Source: Hirudinaria manillensis
Taxonomy: Eukaryota > Annelida > Clitellata > Hirudinida > Hirudinidae
NCBI GenBank assembly: GCA_034509925.1
Contig: CM067537.1
Coordinates: forward strand, 7,857,501-7,921,500
DNA length: 64,000 bases
Direction of reading: 5' to 3'
Shown here in pieces: positions 36,211-48,696 of the stretch; the stretch's first letter is position 1; each line of letters starts with the position of its first letter. The notes under the pieces were generated by a model. It saw nothing but the letters and a program-made list of their open reading frames with translations, was not told where the DNA came from and searched no databases. The translations under genes and the position numbers were made by a program.

Positions 36211-39200
36211 TCAACTTCTTAGAGGTTTGACAATAAGTCGATTGCACGATTTGCAACATTTGTCCTTCATTCTTGGAGTTGCACACAGAACAGGGTTGTA
36301 GTCCACCAATTCACTGCAAGTGAACTCCTTTGAATTGTAAATCACCTCCTTAGCTTCATCTTTGCAGCTGTCTGAATCACAATTATTTAGATGTAATCAT
36401 TTTACATTGCAACATATATTAAATATAAATAAGAACAAAATTGACAGATTTTCACTTACTTTCTATACCATCGCAAGAGGCACAGCAATATCTTCTGAAT
36501 GATCTGTTGTTGCAAAAACTTGGATTTTGTTTGACAAATGTCCCGCACTTTGCAATCAATGGTTTGCCAAGGACACCTTGGCATGATAAAGCGTATTTGA
36601 CGTCTCCTTTACAAGAACCTAAAAGGAAGAATTCTTGATTGCATTTCATCAATTAAGATGGAATTGTAAATGCAAAAGTGTTTGAATTAAGCTTGTCACT
36701 GGCCAAACTCACATAAACTATTTGAAAGTGCAGTAGAATTGTGGGAATTATTGGAATGGTACCTGAATGAGAGGTCTCCACGTACGCAGAACACGTCTGA
36801 CAACAATGTCGAGAAGAGAGGTGACAGACTTCAGGGGCGAGATCCCAACATTGCGTTCCCTTGTCTCCGTAGAGGCAGTTGCTATTGGTTGAGTTCTGGA
36901 CGAGGTTACTGCAGGTTTTGCAACAAGCTGTGGCGTAGTATCCATAGTAACAGTCTCTCGGTTCGATGTTTCGACATTTATCTATCACATCTTGACAACC
37001 TGATCGACAAAGGAAACGGCAATTTCAAAAAAATTTAATGAAACTTAATGTGTTTAAAAAATACATCGTTACCTCCATTTCGGATCAGGTTACCAGAACA
37101 AGATGCACAGCAACGTTGTTTGAATGTTTTCGAATTGCATAAGCCTGGATTGTTGACTGCATCTTTGCATCCGACGCTCTTATTTGATATAAAAGTCGTG
37201 ATTTGAAAGGTCAGTTTGTAATCTCCGTTGACACAGCGATCTGTTTGGATATCATCGGAATACTTACAAGTTCCAATATTTAGATTACAGAAATTCGGAC
37301 AGTCCCAGAGGTGCTACCTGCACCTCTCAAAATCATCAACAAAAACGAATGAAATCTTCTTATGCCTTTCCTTGTCTTTCATTTATCATATCATCCGTCC
37401 ATAACTTTCATTAATCTTATTATTACCATGGACAAAGTCCAGTGAGTTTTAATATAAATTTTCCTTCCTCGTCTTTTCATTTACCTGGAGATTTTGGAGC
37501 CCTGCTATCCTTTGTGCATTTCCCCCTAAGACACCAGGCCCCATTGGAACAACTCGTTCCATCCATTGCCCTCAATTCATAACCGACGGTGCATCTAAGG
37601 ACCTGACACACGTCTTCATCGCCCTTAGATTTTCAAAATTTAATGAAAAGCTCAAAGAAACTGATTAAACATATAATGGAAGTGAAGATCTCTTACGCCT
37701 CGGTGTCGTGAATCGGGCCCATTGGCCATTTCACACTGATCATCAGGATCGTAGATTTGGCCTGGATATAAGTCAGAAAATATGCCGCTCTCTGGAATTT
37801 GGAATTCAACTCCTTCGTTGGTCAGGCAGTTCTTAGTCCTAGTCCTGAAAAAGTCATAATTGGACGTCTGGGCACCAGATTTCGTTGTCGTATTTATGAG
37901 GTGCACATTAATGTCAGTGGATTAATTGTAATGCCGTCCAATCAATAAAATTATATGCGATTATATTGTACCATATTTATTGCCTGAAGACATACTCTCA
38001 TACCTAATGAGTTCATTGAATGTATTCATTTATACAACTAATAATCTTACAGTTTCTGCGATTAAATTTTCCATCGTCAGTTTATAAACACAATTAACAA
38101 TTGTCTCAAAATCCAATTCCGAACATCAAAGAAATATCGTTCAATTGACTTAAGTTTTGACTTACGCATCCAACGATCTAATTTTCTTTTTCAGAGCAAA
38201 AAGAGAGCAGTTTGAAAAGAGATAAGAACTGTGTCTGTCGTCGGCCGTATAATCCTCCGTTAATCCGCTGTATTGACTGGCCATGACATTATAGTCGACC
38301 TTACAAGGGCCTAGATCGTGTGGCATGTTCAGGCTTTTGAAAACGATACACTTTAATTTCGTATAACTTTGCTACTACTAATAATAAAAATAATTTTTTG
38401 TTTTAACTCACGTATGACCAAGCTCATGAGCTGTGGTTGTAACAGTACGAACAAATATTTGGTGTTTGATGATAGCGACGCTGTCCTTGGAGCAAATAGT
38501 ATTTTCCCACGTCTTGCCAAGTAGTGGTTTCCCGGATTCAATTATCGAGTAACTAAAAGGCATGAATAAGATTAAGAAATGAATTAATTAATTAGTTAAA
38601 TCACCAAATGTTAGAACCATTTCCACAGATGATATAAAATAAACTGATTATATACGTGTACATATATGCGATCGTTAATAAAATTGAATGTCAGAAGTCA
38701 CTATAATCACCTCGTGTAATAGGCAAGGAAATCACGTTTAGGCAACTCGAATTTATCATTCTTGTGGGTATACGTGACCCAATCAGTCACATTATCTAAT
38801 ACATTACCAACAAGTCTACCGTTACCATCACTTAGCTTTTCAAAGAATGGAATATCACTTGAATTCTGGAAAGCCAATTTAATAAATTATTTTAAGCAGG
38901 TAAACTGATCGCTGGTTAATTACACGATTAAACTACTGAATTATTAGACGATTATTTAGATATAAAGATGGAAATTCGGACTAGTTCATTCGATTATCCG
39001 TCCAGCTTTATTTACGATCCATTTTCACCTACTTTTGAAATAAACGTTCCGATCCACTTGATGGTGAACTTCAGACCATCCATCTCTATCCTTTCATAAA
39101 TGAGTCTTAGCTGGAAATCAAGGAATATTCAAAATAATTTCTTAACTAATTATTATAAATCGAATGTAATATTAATATATTATCATTTCTAGAAACCATC

Positions 39201-39456
39201 CTTCCGCTGCTCAATAGAGAAGTAATTCATTTATTTGCAAACGTACCAGTCTCAAATTAAGAAGCGAATAACCCTTTAATCTGTAATTATATCTCTAATA
39301 TTATGCAACCACCTACCTTCTCCATGATGTGAGTGAAAATAAATACTAGGGATTTGATCGAGTCCTCGCTTTTTTCTTCGTCAGTCGCAGCTTTACTCCT
39401 TTCGTAGAACCTTTGGATAACATTACAATATTACTGAACTTAACTGTGATGAGTGT

Positions 39457-39490
<34 letters not shown>

Positions 39491-39513
39491 TGTCATTCTT
39501 CTTCTTCTTCTTC

Positions 39514-39566
<53 letters not shown>

Positions 39567-40980
39567 GTCATTATTATTATTATTATTGTCATTATTATTT
39601 TTATTATTATTATTATTATTATTATTTTGTTATCAAATCGATGACTTACTTTTTATAAAGCGAATAATCCAATACTGTGAATATTTCAATAGTCATCAGT
39701 CTTTTCTCTAAAACCGTTTCTGCGGATCTTTTCCTAAACCTTGCATCTCTTATTTCATCAGTTGAGAAATCTTTGTGGAAATATTCCATGAAATGAATTA
39801 ATACATCACGTCACTATTATATGATCCATTATTTTATAACAATAATAACTATTAAGCTTATTATGCAATAATAAGTAAAGATTGCTTTTGTGGATCAACC
39901 TTCATCAAAGTTTGTGCTTCGCTTCGATCCAACTGCTGGACTTTCAAATAAGTGGTGAATTACTCCGTCTACGTTGAGTTGTTTGGATCTGGTCTCCTTG
40001 TCTTTTTCATTTTCACCTCCTTCATTCTCAATGTCCAGGAATTGATCGTTTTCGAAGAAAACAGTTGGTTCCAAAGAATATGTTTTATGTCCGTGTTCGA
40101 ACGTGATCATCTGATGTGTTCAATTGTTATTAACTTCCATAATTATCGTGCAATCAAAGCTCTATGGTGATTCTTCTGATGATAAATAACTCACGTAATA
40201 AATTTCTTTGGTCGCGCCAACGTTCTTGACAGTCACAGAGGCTGAGGCATCGAAAAGTGAGTCTTCATAAGTAGCCGTGAACTTAAAAAAGAAATAGTGT
40301 TTCATGAAAAACTAAGTTATTAACATAAATGGCTGGAATATTGATTTCATTTTTCAGATTATCCATAGATATATTCGAAAAAATATGATGCAAAATATAA
40401 ATAACAATAAATTTCAATTTGAAATTTAAATAAGTCCAAAATTCATAAACATAAAGACAGCATTTAAGTCTAACTTCTTCCTGCTTCCAAATTGAACCGC
40501 GGCCTTGCAGCTCTGTTATTATCAGAGGTGGTCCAATGGAGCGCTTTTCTTGCCTGATCAGATTCAAAGTTATTTTGCCGCTTTCAAGTTCAAGGTCGAA
40601 TTCGATTGAATCTGGCAAGGACTTTGTGTCGTTCTTGTTGAATGTCCATCTCGGTTTAACTGCAAGATTTTAACGAAATTATATTTTCAAATAGCAAAAT
40701 GTATTTCCGGGGTTTGAAGATATGCTAAAGTATCTCAATTTGATAAAAAAAATTCTTAGCTCCGTTGTGTATTATTAAGAAAAATACCTTCTTCTACTTT
40801 GGAAGAAGTCGATAGATGGACACAAGCAAACACCGAAAGCACTTGTATCAATCTGAAATTCTAAAAATAAAATTTCTCATAAAAACTGTGCAGAAATGTA
40901 TAAATCATAATCGCATAATTATTACAATAATAATGTCTTACTGGATCAGAGTGTTAATGTTCAATGATTGTACTCACCAT
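36211..40980 (-). CDS. Secreted M12B metalloprotease, copy 1
   Basis: Seventeen exons, all in phase: 40980-40978 (ATG only), 40860-40788, 40659-40475, 40281-40195, 40110-39900, 39770-39650, 39410-39317, 39110-39033, 38865-38711, 38552-38412, 38333-38166, 37844-37697, 37623-37485, 37240-37073, 36999-36763, 36618-36460, 36371-36211; about 775 residues. Order: signal peptide (FRLIQVLSVFACVHLS); propeptide to about residue 195; furin site RFRKR; zinc-protease domain with HELGHTLNMPHD (the site at 38428-38414) and a Met-turn YNVMA; then NCL...YDPDDQC and DGTSCSNGAWCLRGKC, typical of ADAMTS cysteine-rich regions; then five six-cysteine modules ending CCxxC. No thrombospondin repeat or transmembrane segment is seen. 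Exon 14 could start earlier. Substrate is unknown; ADAM/ADAMTS enzymes cut matrix and cell-surface proteins. Confidence 0.88.
39461..39628. repeat. (TTA)n tract in intron 6, copy 1
   Basis: Trinucleotide tract with GTCATT and TTC interruptions. The same tract in copies 2 (45727-45860) and 3 (52299-52476) differs in length and interruption pattern, so it has changed since the duplications. Confidence 0.9.
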
Positions 40981-42477
40981 TCTCCCGCACGTTTCTTCAT
41001 TGTCGACTGTTCTTCAGCAGCTCGTATTTGAAGAGTACGTTTCAATGGCCATTTGTTCCAATGTGACAACTGACAAAGAATCTATACATCCTCACAAGAC
41101 TTCAATAAACAGGTGCAATCCAGTCGTAACCTGATGACGGCGGGATTAAGATTGTTCCAATGCCACGCCTCTGTTTTTAACAGTGTCAGATAATCTCTTT
41201 GTCTTGATTCGTTCTTATTCATTTGGTTGATTGGTTCTTGTTTAACAATTGATTTTAAATATCTGTCGAAAACGGCTGCGAATTTTTTCAAATGCAGTCA
41301 TTCACTGAAAGTTTATTAGATTTTAAATAAACAATTATGTCATTTGTAGGGGAAAAGACAGACATTCTCTGCATAGTGGCAATGGACAGAACAAGCATGC
41401 ATGTAAAGTACGTTGCCAATTAAAAAAAATTTTCGAAATTGTTTATTCCCGTTCCAGAAATTTGTTCCTTTTACATTTCTAAGGCTATGTACAAAATGTA
41501 AGGTAAATCAAACGTCATTTAGAACTGCCTTTAGCATCTTGAACATCCCAATGCTTAAACATTGCGTATAATAGCGGAAATTACATATTGCGCACATTTT
41601 ACATGGTTAACTTCGATAGCAAGAAATATTTTAGTTTTTTTAATAAATCTGAAAAGACAGACATTTTCCGAGGATTGGCAAGGGACAGAACATTCATGCA
41701 TATCCAGGTATGGGATGGAGACATCACCAATGTCACTCTCTATTTCGAAGCATGGTTTTTCGTAAACCGCTTTACCTATTAAACTTTTTAAACCAGATGT
41801 TGTTATAATAGAGATTATCATGTGACCCACTTTAACAAGTCACAGTTTACATGCTCCCACGGCAGATGCTGTTCACCCAGTCTTTAGTGGCTTGATACTT
41901 GTTTTACCAATAACTTTGTTTGTGTTAATTTATCTAGATCATAAAAAAAAAACAACAAAACAAACACATAACAGTTAGTTATTCACTTTGAAGTTGTGCA
42001 TTAAAATCCACCCATACATTAAAGACCAGATTGCAGATAGGCCATGCAATGTCTTTATACTCGCTTTGCTGAACTTTCGTCTTTAAAACTTTGAAATAAA
42101 TGAACCCCAAAGGTTGTTTTATTTTTGAGATCCTAGAATTTAATCTTGAATTTTTTTATGAATCTTTGTGGCAAATATCTTCGACATGTTCATAACAACC
42201 CAATCAATTCATCTAACATTGCTTTAGCAAGCTTCTGAATAATTTGACGATTGCCCTATGAACACATATGGAAGACAAAGAACAGGTTAAAAGCCAAAAG
42301 ACATATAGGTGATTAAACTAATTATTTAGTAATCGGCCTAAAATAATAACGATTCTTTTCATAAAATGTTTATGCATCCTTAAAGTAGTCAAAAATGCTG
42401 CAACGATTGCATTGCAGTAAAATTGTTTTTATTAATTAAGTTTTATTAAAACTCAAAAATATTTAAAATAGGACCTG
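40981..42477. other. Promoter side of copy 1 and intergenic part of unit 2
   Basis: Just right of the copy 1 start codon lies its 5' UTR and promoter (40981-41290). A short frame MKKRAGE begins in the leader, 22 nt before the main ATG and in a different frame. From 41251 the sequence repeats the unit 1 intergenic region, including the 64-codon plus-strand frame at 41588-41782. Confidence 0.5.
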
Positions 42478-45400
42478 TCAACTTCTTAGAGGTTTGACAA
42501 TAAGTCGATTGCACGATTTGCAGCATTTGTCCTTCATTCTTGGAGTTGCACACAGAACAGGGTTGTATTCCACCAATTCACTGCAAGTGAACTCCTTTGA
42601 ATTGTAAATCACCTCCTTAGCTTCATCTTTGCAGCTGTCTGAATCACAATTATTTAGATGTAATCATTTTACATTGCAACATATATTAAATATAAATAAG
42701 AACAAAATTGACAGATTTTCACTTACTTTCTATACCATCGCAAGAGGCACAGCAATATCTTCTGAATGATCTGTTGTTGCAAAAACTTGGATTTTGTTTG
42801 ACAAATGTCCCGCACTTTGCAATCAATGGTTTGCCAAGGACACCTTGGCATGATAAAGCGTATTTGACGTCTCCTTTACAAGAACCTAAAAGGAAGAATT
42901 CTTGATTGCATTTCATCAATTAAGATGGAATTGTAAATGCAAAAGTGTTTGAATTAAGCTTGTCACTGGCCAAACTCACATAAACTATTTGAAAGTGCAG
43001 TAGAATTGTGGGAATTATTGGAATGGTACCTGAATGAGAGGTCTCCACGTACGCAGAACACGTCTGACAACAATGTCGAGAAGAGAGGTGACAGACTTCA
43101 GGGGCGAGATCCCAACATTGCGTTCCCTTGTCTCCGTAGAGGCAGTTGCTATTGGTTGAGTTCTGGACGAGGTTACTGCAGGTTTTGCAACAAGCTGTGG
43201 CGTAGTATCCAAAGTAACAGTCTCTCGGTTCGATGTTTCGACATTTATCTATCACATCTTGACAACCTGATCGACAAAGGAAACGGCAATTTCAAAAAAA
43301 TTTAATGAAACTTAATGTGTTTAAAAAATACATCGTTACCTCCATTTCGGATCAGGTTACCAGAACAAGATGCACAGCAACGTTGTTTGAATGTTTTCGA
43401 ATTGCATAAGCCTGGATTGTTGACTGCATCTTTGCATCCGACGCTCTTATTTGATATAAAAGTCGTGATTTGAAAGGTCAGTTTGTAATCTCCGTTGACA
43501 CAGCGATCTGTCTGGATATCATCGGAATACTTACAAGTTCCAATATTTAGATTACAGAAATTCGGACAGTCCCAGAGGTGCTACCTGCACCTCTCAAAAT
43601 CATCAACAAAAACGAATGAAATCTTCTTATGCCTTTCCTTGTCTTTCATTTATCATATCATCCGTCCATAACTTTCATTAATCTTATTATTACCATGGAC
43701 AAAGTCCAGTGAGTTTTAATATAAATTTTCCTTCCTCGTCTTTTCATTTACCTGGAGATTTTGGAGCCCTGCTATCCTTTGTGCATTTCCCCCTAAGACA
43801 CCAGGCCCCATTGGAACAACTCGTTCCATCCATTGCCCTCAATTCATAACCGACGGTGCATGTAAGGACCTGACACACGTCTTCATCGCCCTTAGATTTT
43901 CAAAATTTAATGAAAAGCTCAAGGAAACTGATTAAACATGTAATGGAAGTGAAGATCTCTTACGCCTCGGTGTCGTGAATCGGGCCCATTGGCCATTTCA
44001 CACTGATCATCAGGATCGTAGATTTGGCCCGGATATAAGTCAGCAAATATGCCGCTCTCTGGAATTTGGAATTCATCTCCTTCGTTGGTCAGGCAGTTCT
44101 TAGTCCTAGTCCTGAAAAAGTCATAATTGGGCACCAGATTTCGTTGTCGTATTTAAGAGGTGCACATTAATGTCAGTGGGTTAATTGTAATGCCGTCCAA
44201 TCAATAAAATTACATACGATTATATTGTACCATATTTATTACCTAAAGACATACTCTCATACCTAATGAGTTCATTGAATGTATTCATTTATACTACTAT
44301 TAATCTTACAGTTTCTGCGATTAAATTTTCCATCGTCAGTTTATAAACACTATTAACAATTGTCTCAAAATCCAATTCCGAACATCAAAGAAATATCGTT
44401 CAATTGACTTAAGTCTTGACTTACGCATCCAACGATATAATTTTCTTTTTCAGAGCAAAAAGAGAGCAGTTTGAAAAGAGATAAGAACTGTGTCTGTCGT
44501 CGGCCGTATAATCCTCCGTTAATCCGCTGTATTGACTGGTCATGACATTATAGTCGACCTTACAAGGGCCTAGATCGTGTGGCATGTTCAGGCTTTTGAA
44601 AACGATACACTTTAATTTCGTATAACTTTGCTACTACTAATAATAAAACTAATTTTTTGTTTTAACTCACGTATGCCCAAGCTCATGAGCTGTGGTTATA
44701 ACAGTACGAACAAATATTTGGTGTTTGATGATAGCGACGCTGTCCTTGGTGCAAATAGCATTTACCCACGTCGTGCCAAGTTTTGGTTTCCCGGATTCAA
44801 TTATCGAGTAGCTAAAAGGCATGAATAAGTTTAAAAAATGAATAAATTAATTACTTGTATCATCAAATGTTTGAACCATTTCCACAGATGATATAAAATA
44901 AACTGATTATATACGTGTACACTGTACATATATGCGATCGTTAATAAAATTGAATGTCAGAAGTCACTATAATCACCTCGTGTAATAGGCAAGGAAGTCA
45001 CGTTTAGGCAACTCGAATTTATCATTCTTGTGGGTAAACGTGACCCAATCCGTCACATTATCTAATACATTACCAACAAGTCTACCGTTACCATCACTTA
45101 GCTTTTCAAAGAATGGAATATCACTTGAATTCTGGAAAGCCAATTTAATAAATTATTTTATGCAGGTAAACTGATCGCTGGTTAATTACACGATTAAACT
45201 ACTGAATTACTAGACGATTATTTAGATATAAAGATGGAAATTCGGACGAGTTCAATCGATTATCCGTCCAGCTTTATTTACGATCCATTTTCACCTACTT
45301 TTGAAACAAACGTTCCGATCCACTTGATGGTGAACTTCAGACCATCCATCTCTATCCTTTCATAAATGAGTCTTAGCTGGAAATCAAGGAATATTCAAAA

Positions 45401-45791
45401 TAATTTCTTAACTAATTATTATAAATCGAATGTAATATTAATATATTATCATTTCTAGAAACCATCCTTCCGCTGCTCAATAGAGAAGTAATTCATTTAT
45501 TTGCAAACGTACCAGTCTCAAATTAAGAAGCGAATAACCCTTTAATCTGTAATTATATCTCTAATGTTATGCAACCACCTACCTTCTCCATGATGTGAGT
45601 GAAAATAAATACTAGGGATTTGATCGAGTCCTCGCTTTTTTCTTCGTCAGTCGCAGCTTTACTCCTTTCGTAGAACCTTTGGATAACATTACAATATTAC
45701 TGAACTTAACTGTGATGAGTGTTTATCATTATTATTATTATTATTATTATTGTCATTCTTCTTCTTATTATTATTATTATTATTATTATTG

Positions 45792-45859
<68 letters not shown>

Positions 45860-47198
45860 TTGTTATCAAATCGATGACTTACTTTTTATAAAGCGAATAA
45901 TCCAATACTGTGAATATTTCAATAGTCATCAGTCTTTTCTCTAAAACCGTTTCTGCGGATCTTTTCCTAAACCTTGCATCTCTTATTTCATCAGTTGAGA
46001 AATCTTTGTGGAAATATTCCATGAAATGAATTAATACATCACGTCACTATTATATGATCCATTATTTTATAACAATAATAACTATTAAGCTTATTATGCA
46101 ATAATAAGTAAAGATTGCTTTTGTGGATCAACCTTCATCAAAGTTTGTGCTTCGCTTCGATCCAACTGCTGGACTTTCAAATAAGTGGTGAATTACTCCG
46201 TCTACGTTGAGTTGTTTGGATCTGGTCTCCTTGTCTTTTTCATTTTCACCTCCTTCATTCTCAATGTCCAGGAATTGATCGTTTTCGAAGAAAACAGTTG
46301 GTTCCAAAGAATATGTTTTATGTCCGTGTTCGAACGTGATCATCTGATGTGTTCAATTGTTATTAACTTCCATAATTATCGTGCAATCAAAGCTCTATGG
46401 TGATTCTTCTGATGTTAATTAACTCACGTAATAAATTTCTTTGGTCGCGCCAACGTTCTTGACAGTCACAGAGGCTGAGGCATCGAAAAGTGAGTCTTCA
46501 TAAGTAGCCGTGAACTTAAAAAAGAAATAGTGTTTCATGAAAAACTAAGTTATTAACATAAATGGCTGGAATATTGATTTCATTTTTCAGATTATCCATA
46601 GATATATTCGAAAAAATATGATGCAAAATATAAATAACAATAAATTTCAATTTGAAATTTAAATATGTCCAAAATTCATAAACATAAAGACAGCATTTAA
46701 GTCTAACTTCTTCCTGCTTCCAAATTGAACCGCGGCCTTGCAGCTCTGTTATTATCAGAGGTGGTCCAATGGAGCGCTTTTCTTGCCTGATCAGATTCAA
46801 AGTTATTTTGCCGCTTTCAAGTTCAAGGTCGAATTCGATTGAATCTGGCAAGGACTTTGTGTCGTTCTTGTTGAATGTCCATCTCGGTTTAACTGCAAGA
46901 TTTTAACGACAATATATTTTCAAATACCAAAATGTATTTCCGGGGTTTGTAGCTATGCTAAAGTATCTCAATTTGATGAAAATACTTAGCTCCTTTGTTT
47001 ATTATTAAGAAAAATACCTTCTTCTACTTTGGAAGAAGTCGATAGATGGACGCAAGCAAACACCGAAAGCACTTGTATCAATCTGAAATTCTAAAAATAA
47101 AATTTCTCAGATAAATATGCAAAATTTAAGCCATAAAGTCGTAATTGTTATTGTCTTACAGGATTAGAGTGTTAATGTTCAATGATTGTACTCACCAT
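42478..47198 (-). CDS. Secreted M12B metalloprotease, copy 2
   Basis: Same 17-exon structure as copy 1. The start codon (plus 47196-47198) ends exon 1, the signal-peptide exon is 47090-47018 and the stop is TGA at 42480-42478. Every exon I compared is open and has usable splice sites. The zinc site HELGH lies at 44687-44673. Most of the protein is identical to copy 1, but the exon before the zinc site has about six changes (for example KPKLGTTWVNAICTK against KPLLGKTWENTICSK). The propeptide and CCxxC modules are almost unchanged. Function as for copy 1. Confidence 0.88.
45727..45860. repeat. (TTA)n tract in intron 6, copy 2
   Basis: The shortest of the three orthologous tracts, with a single GTCATT interruption in its middle part. 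Confidence 0.9.
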
Positions 47199-48696
47199 TC
47201 TCCCACACGTTTCTTCATTGTCGACTGTTCTTCAGCAGCTCGTATTTGAAGAGTACGTTTCAATGGCCATCTGTTCCAATGTGACAAGTGACAAAGAATG
47301 TTAACCTCCTCACAAGACTTCAATAAACAGGTGCAATCCAGTCGTAACCTGATGATGGCGGGATTAAGATTGTTCCAATGCCACGCCTCTGTTTTTAACA
47401 GTGTCAGATTATCTCTTTGTCTTGATTCATTCTTATTCATTTGGTTGATTGGTTCTTGTTTAACAATTGATTTTAAATATCTGTCGAAAACGGCTGCGAA
47501 TTTTTTCAAATGCAGTCATTCACTGAAAGTTTATTAGATTTTAAATAACCAATTATGTCATTTTTAGTGGAAAAGACAGACATTCTCCGCATAGTGGCAA
47601 TGGACAGAACAAGCATGCATGTAAAGTACGTTGCCAATTAAAAAAAATTTTCGAAATTGTTTATTCCCGTTCCAGAAATTTGTTCCTTTTACATTTCTAA
47701 GGCTATGTACAAAATGTTAGGTAAATCAAATGTCATTTAGAACTGCCTTTAGCATCTTAAACATCCCAATGCTTAAACATTGCGTATAATAGCGGAAATT
47801 ACATATTGCGCACATTTTACATGGTTAACTTCGATAGCAAGAAATATTTTAGTTTTTTTAATAAATCTGAAAAGACAGACATTTTCCGAGGATTGGCAAG
47901 GGACAGAACATTCATGCATATCCAGGTATGGGATGGAGACATCACCAATGTCACTCTCTATTTCGAAGCATGGTTTTTCGTAAACCGCTTTACCTATTAA
48001 AATTTTTAAACCAGATGTTGTTATAAGAGATTGTCATGTGACCCACGTTAACGAGTCACAGTTTACATGCTCCCACGGCAGATGCTGTTCACCCAGTCTT
48101 TAGTGGCTTGATACTTGTTTTACCAATAACTTTGTTTGTGTTAATTTATCTAGATCATAAAAAAACCAAAACAAACACACAACAGTTATTTGCGAAGTTT
48201 TTCAATTTGAACTTGTGCATTAAAATCCACCCATACATTAAAGACCAGATTGCAGATAGGCCTTGCAATGTCTTTATACTCGCTTTGCTGAACTTTCGTC
48301 TTTAGAACTTTGAAATAAATGAACCCCAAAGGTTGTTTTATTTTTGAGATCCTAGAATTTAATTTTGAATTTTTTTATGAATCTTTGTGGCAAATATCTT
48401 CGACATGTTCATAACAACCCAATAAATTCATCAAACATTGCTTTAGCAAGCTTCTGAATAATTTGACGATTGCCCTATGAACACATATGGAAGACAAAGA
48501 ACAGGTTAAAAGCCAAAAGACATATAGGTAATTAAACTAATTATTTAGTAATCGGCCTAAAATAATAACGATTCTTTTCATAAAATGTTTATGCATCCTT
48601 AAAGTAGTCAAAAATGCTGCAACGATTGCATTGCGGTAAAATTGTTTTTATTAATTAAGTTTTATTAAAACTCAAAAATATTTATAAAAGGACGCG
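47199..48696. other. Promoter side of copy 2 and intergenic part of unit 3
   Basis: Same content as 40981-42477: leader and promoter of copy 2, then the unit 3 intergenic sequence with the 64-codon frame at 47806-48000. No further coding signal. Confidence 0.5.

Noticed and set aside
36739-37038. Plus-strand frame of 99 codons conserved in the three units
   Set aside because: Antisense to the cysteine-module exon 15; conserved only because the units are recent copies.
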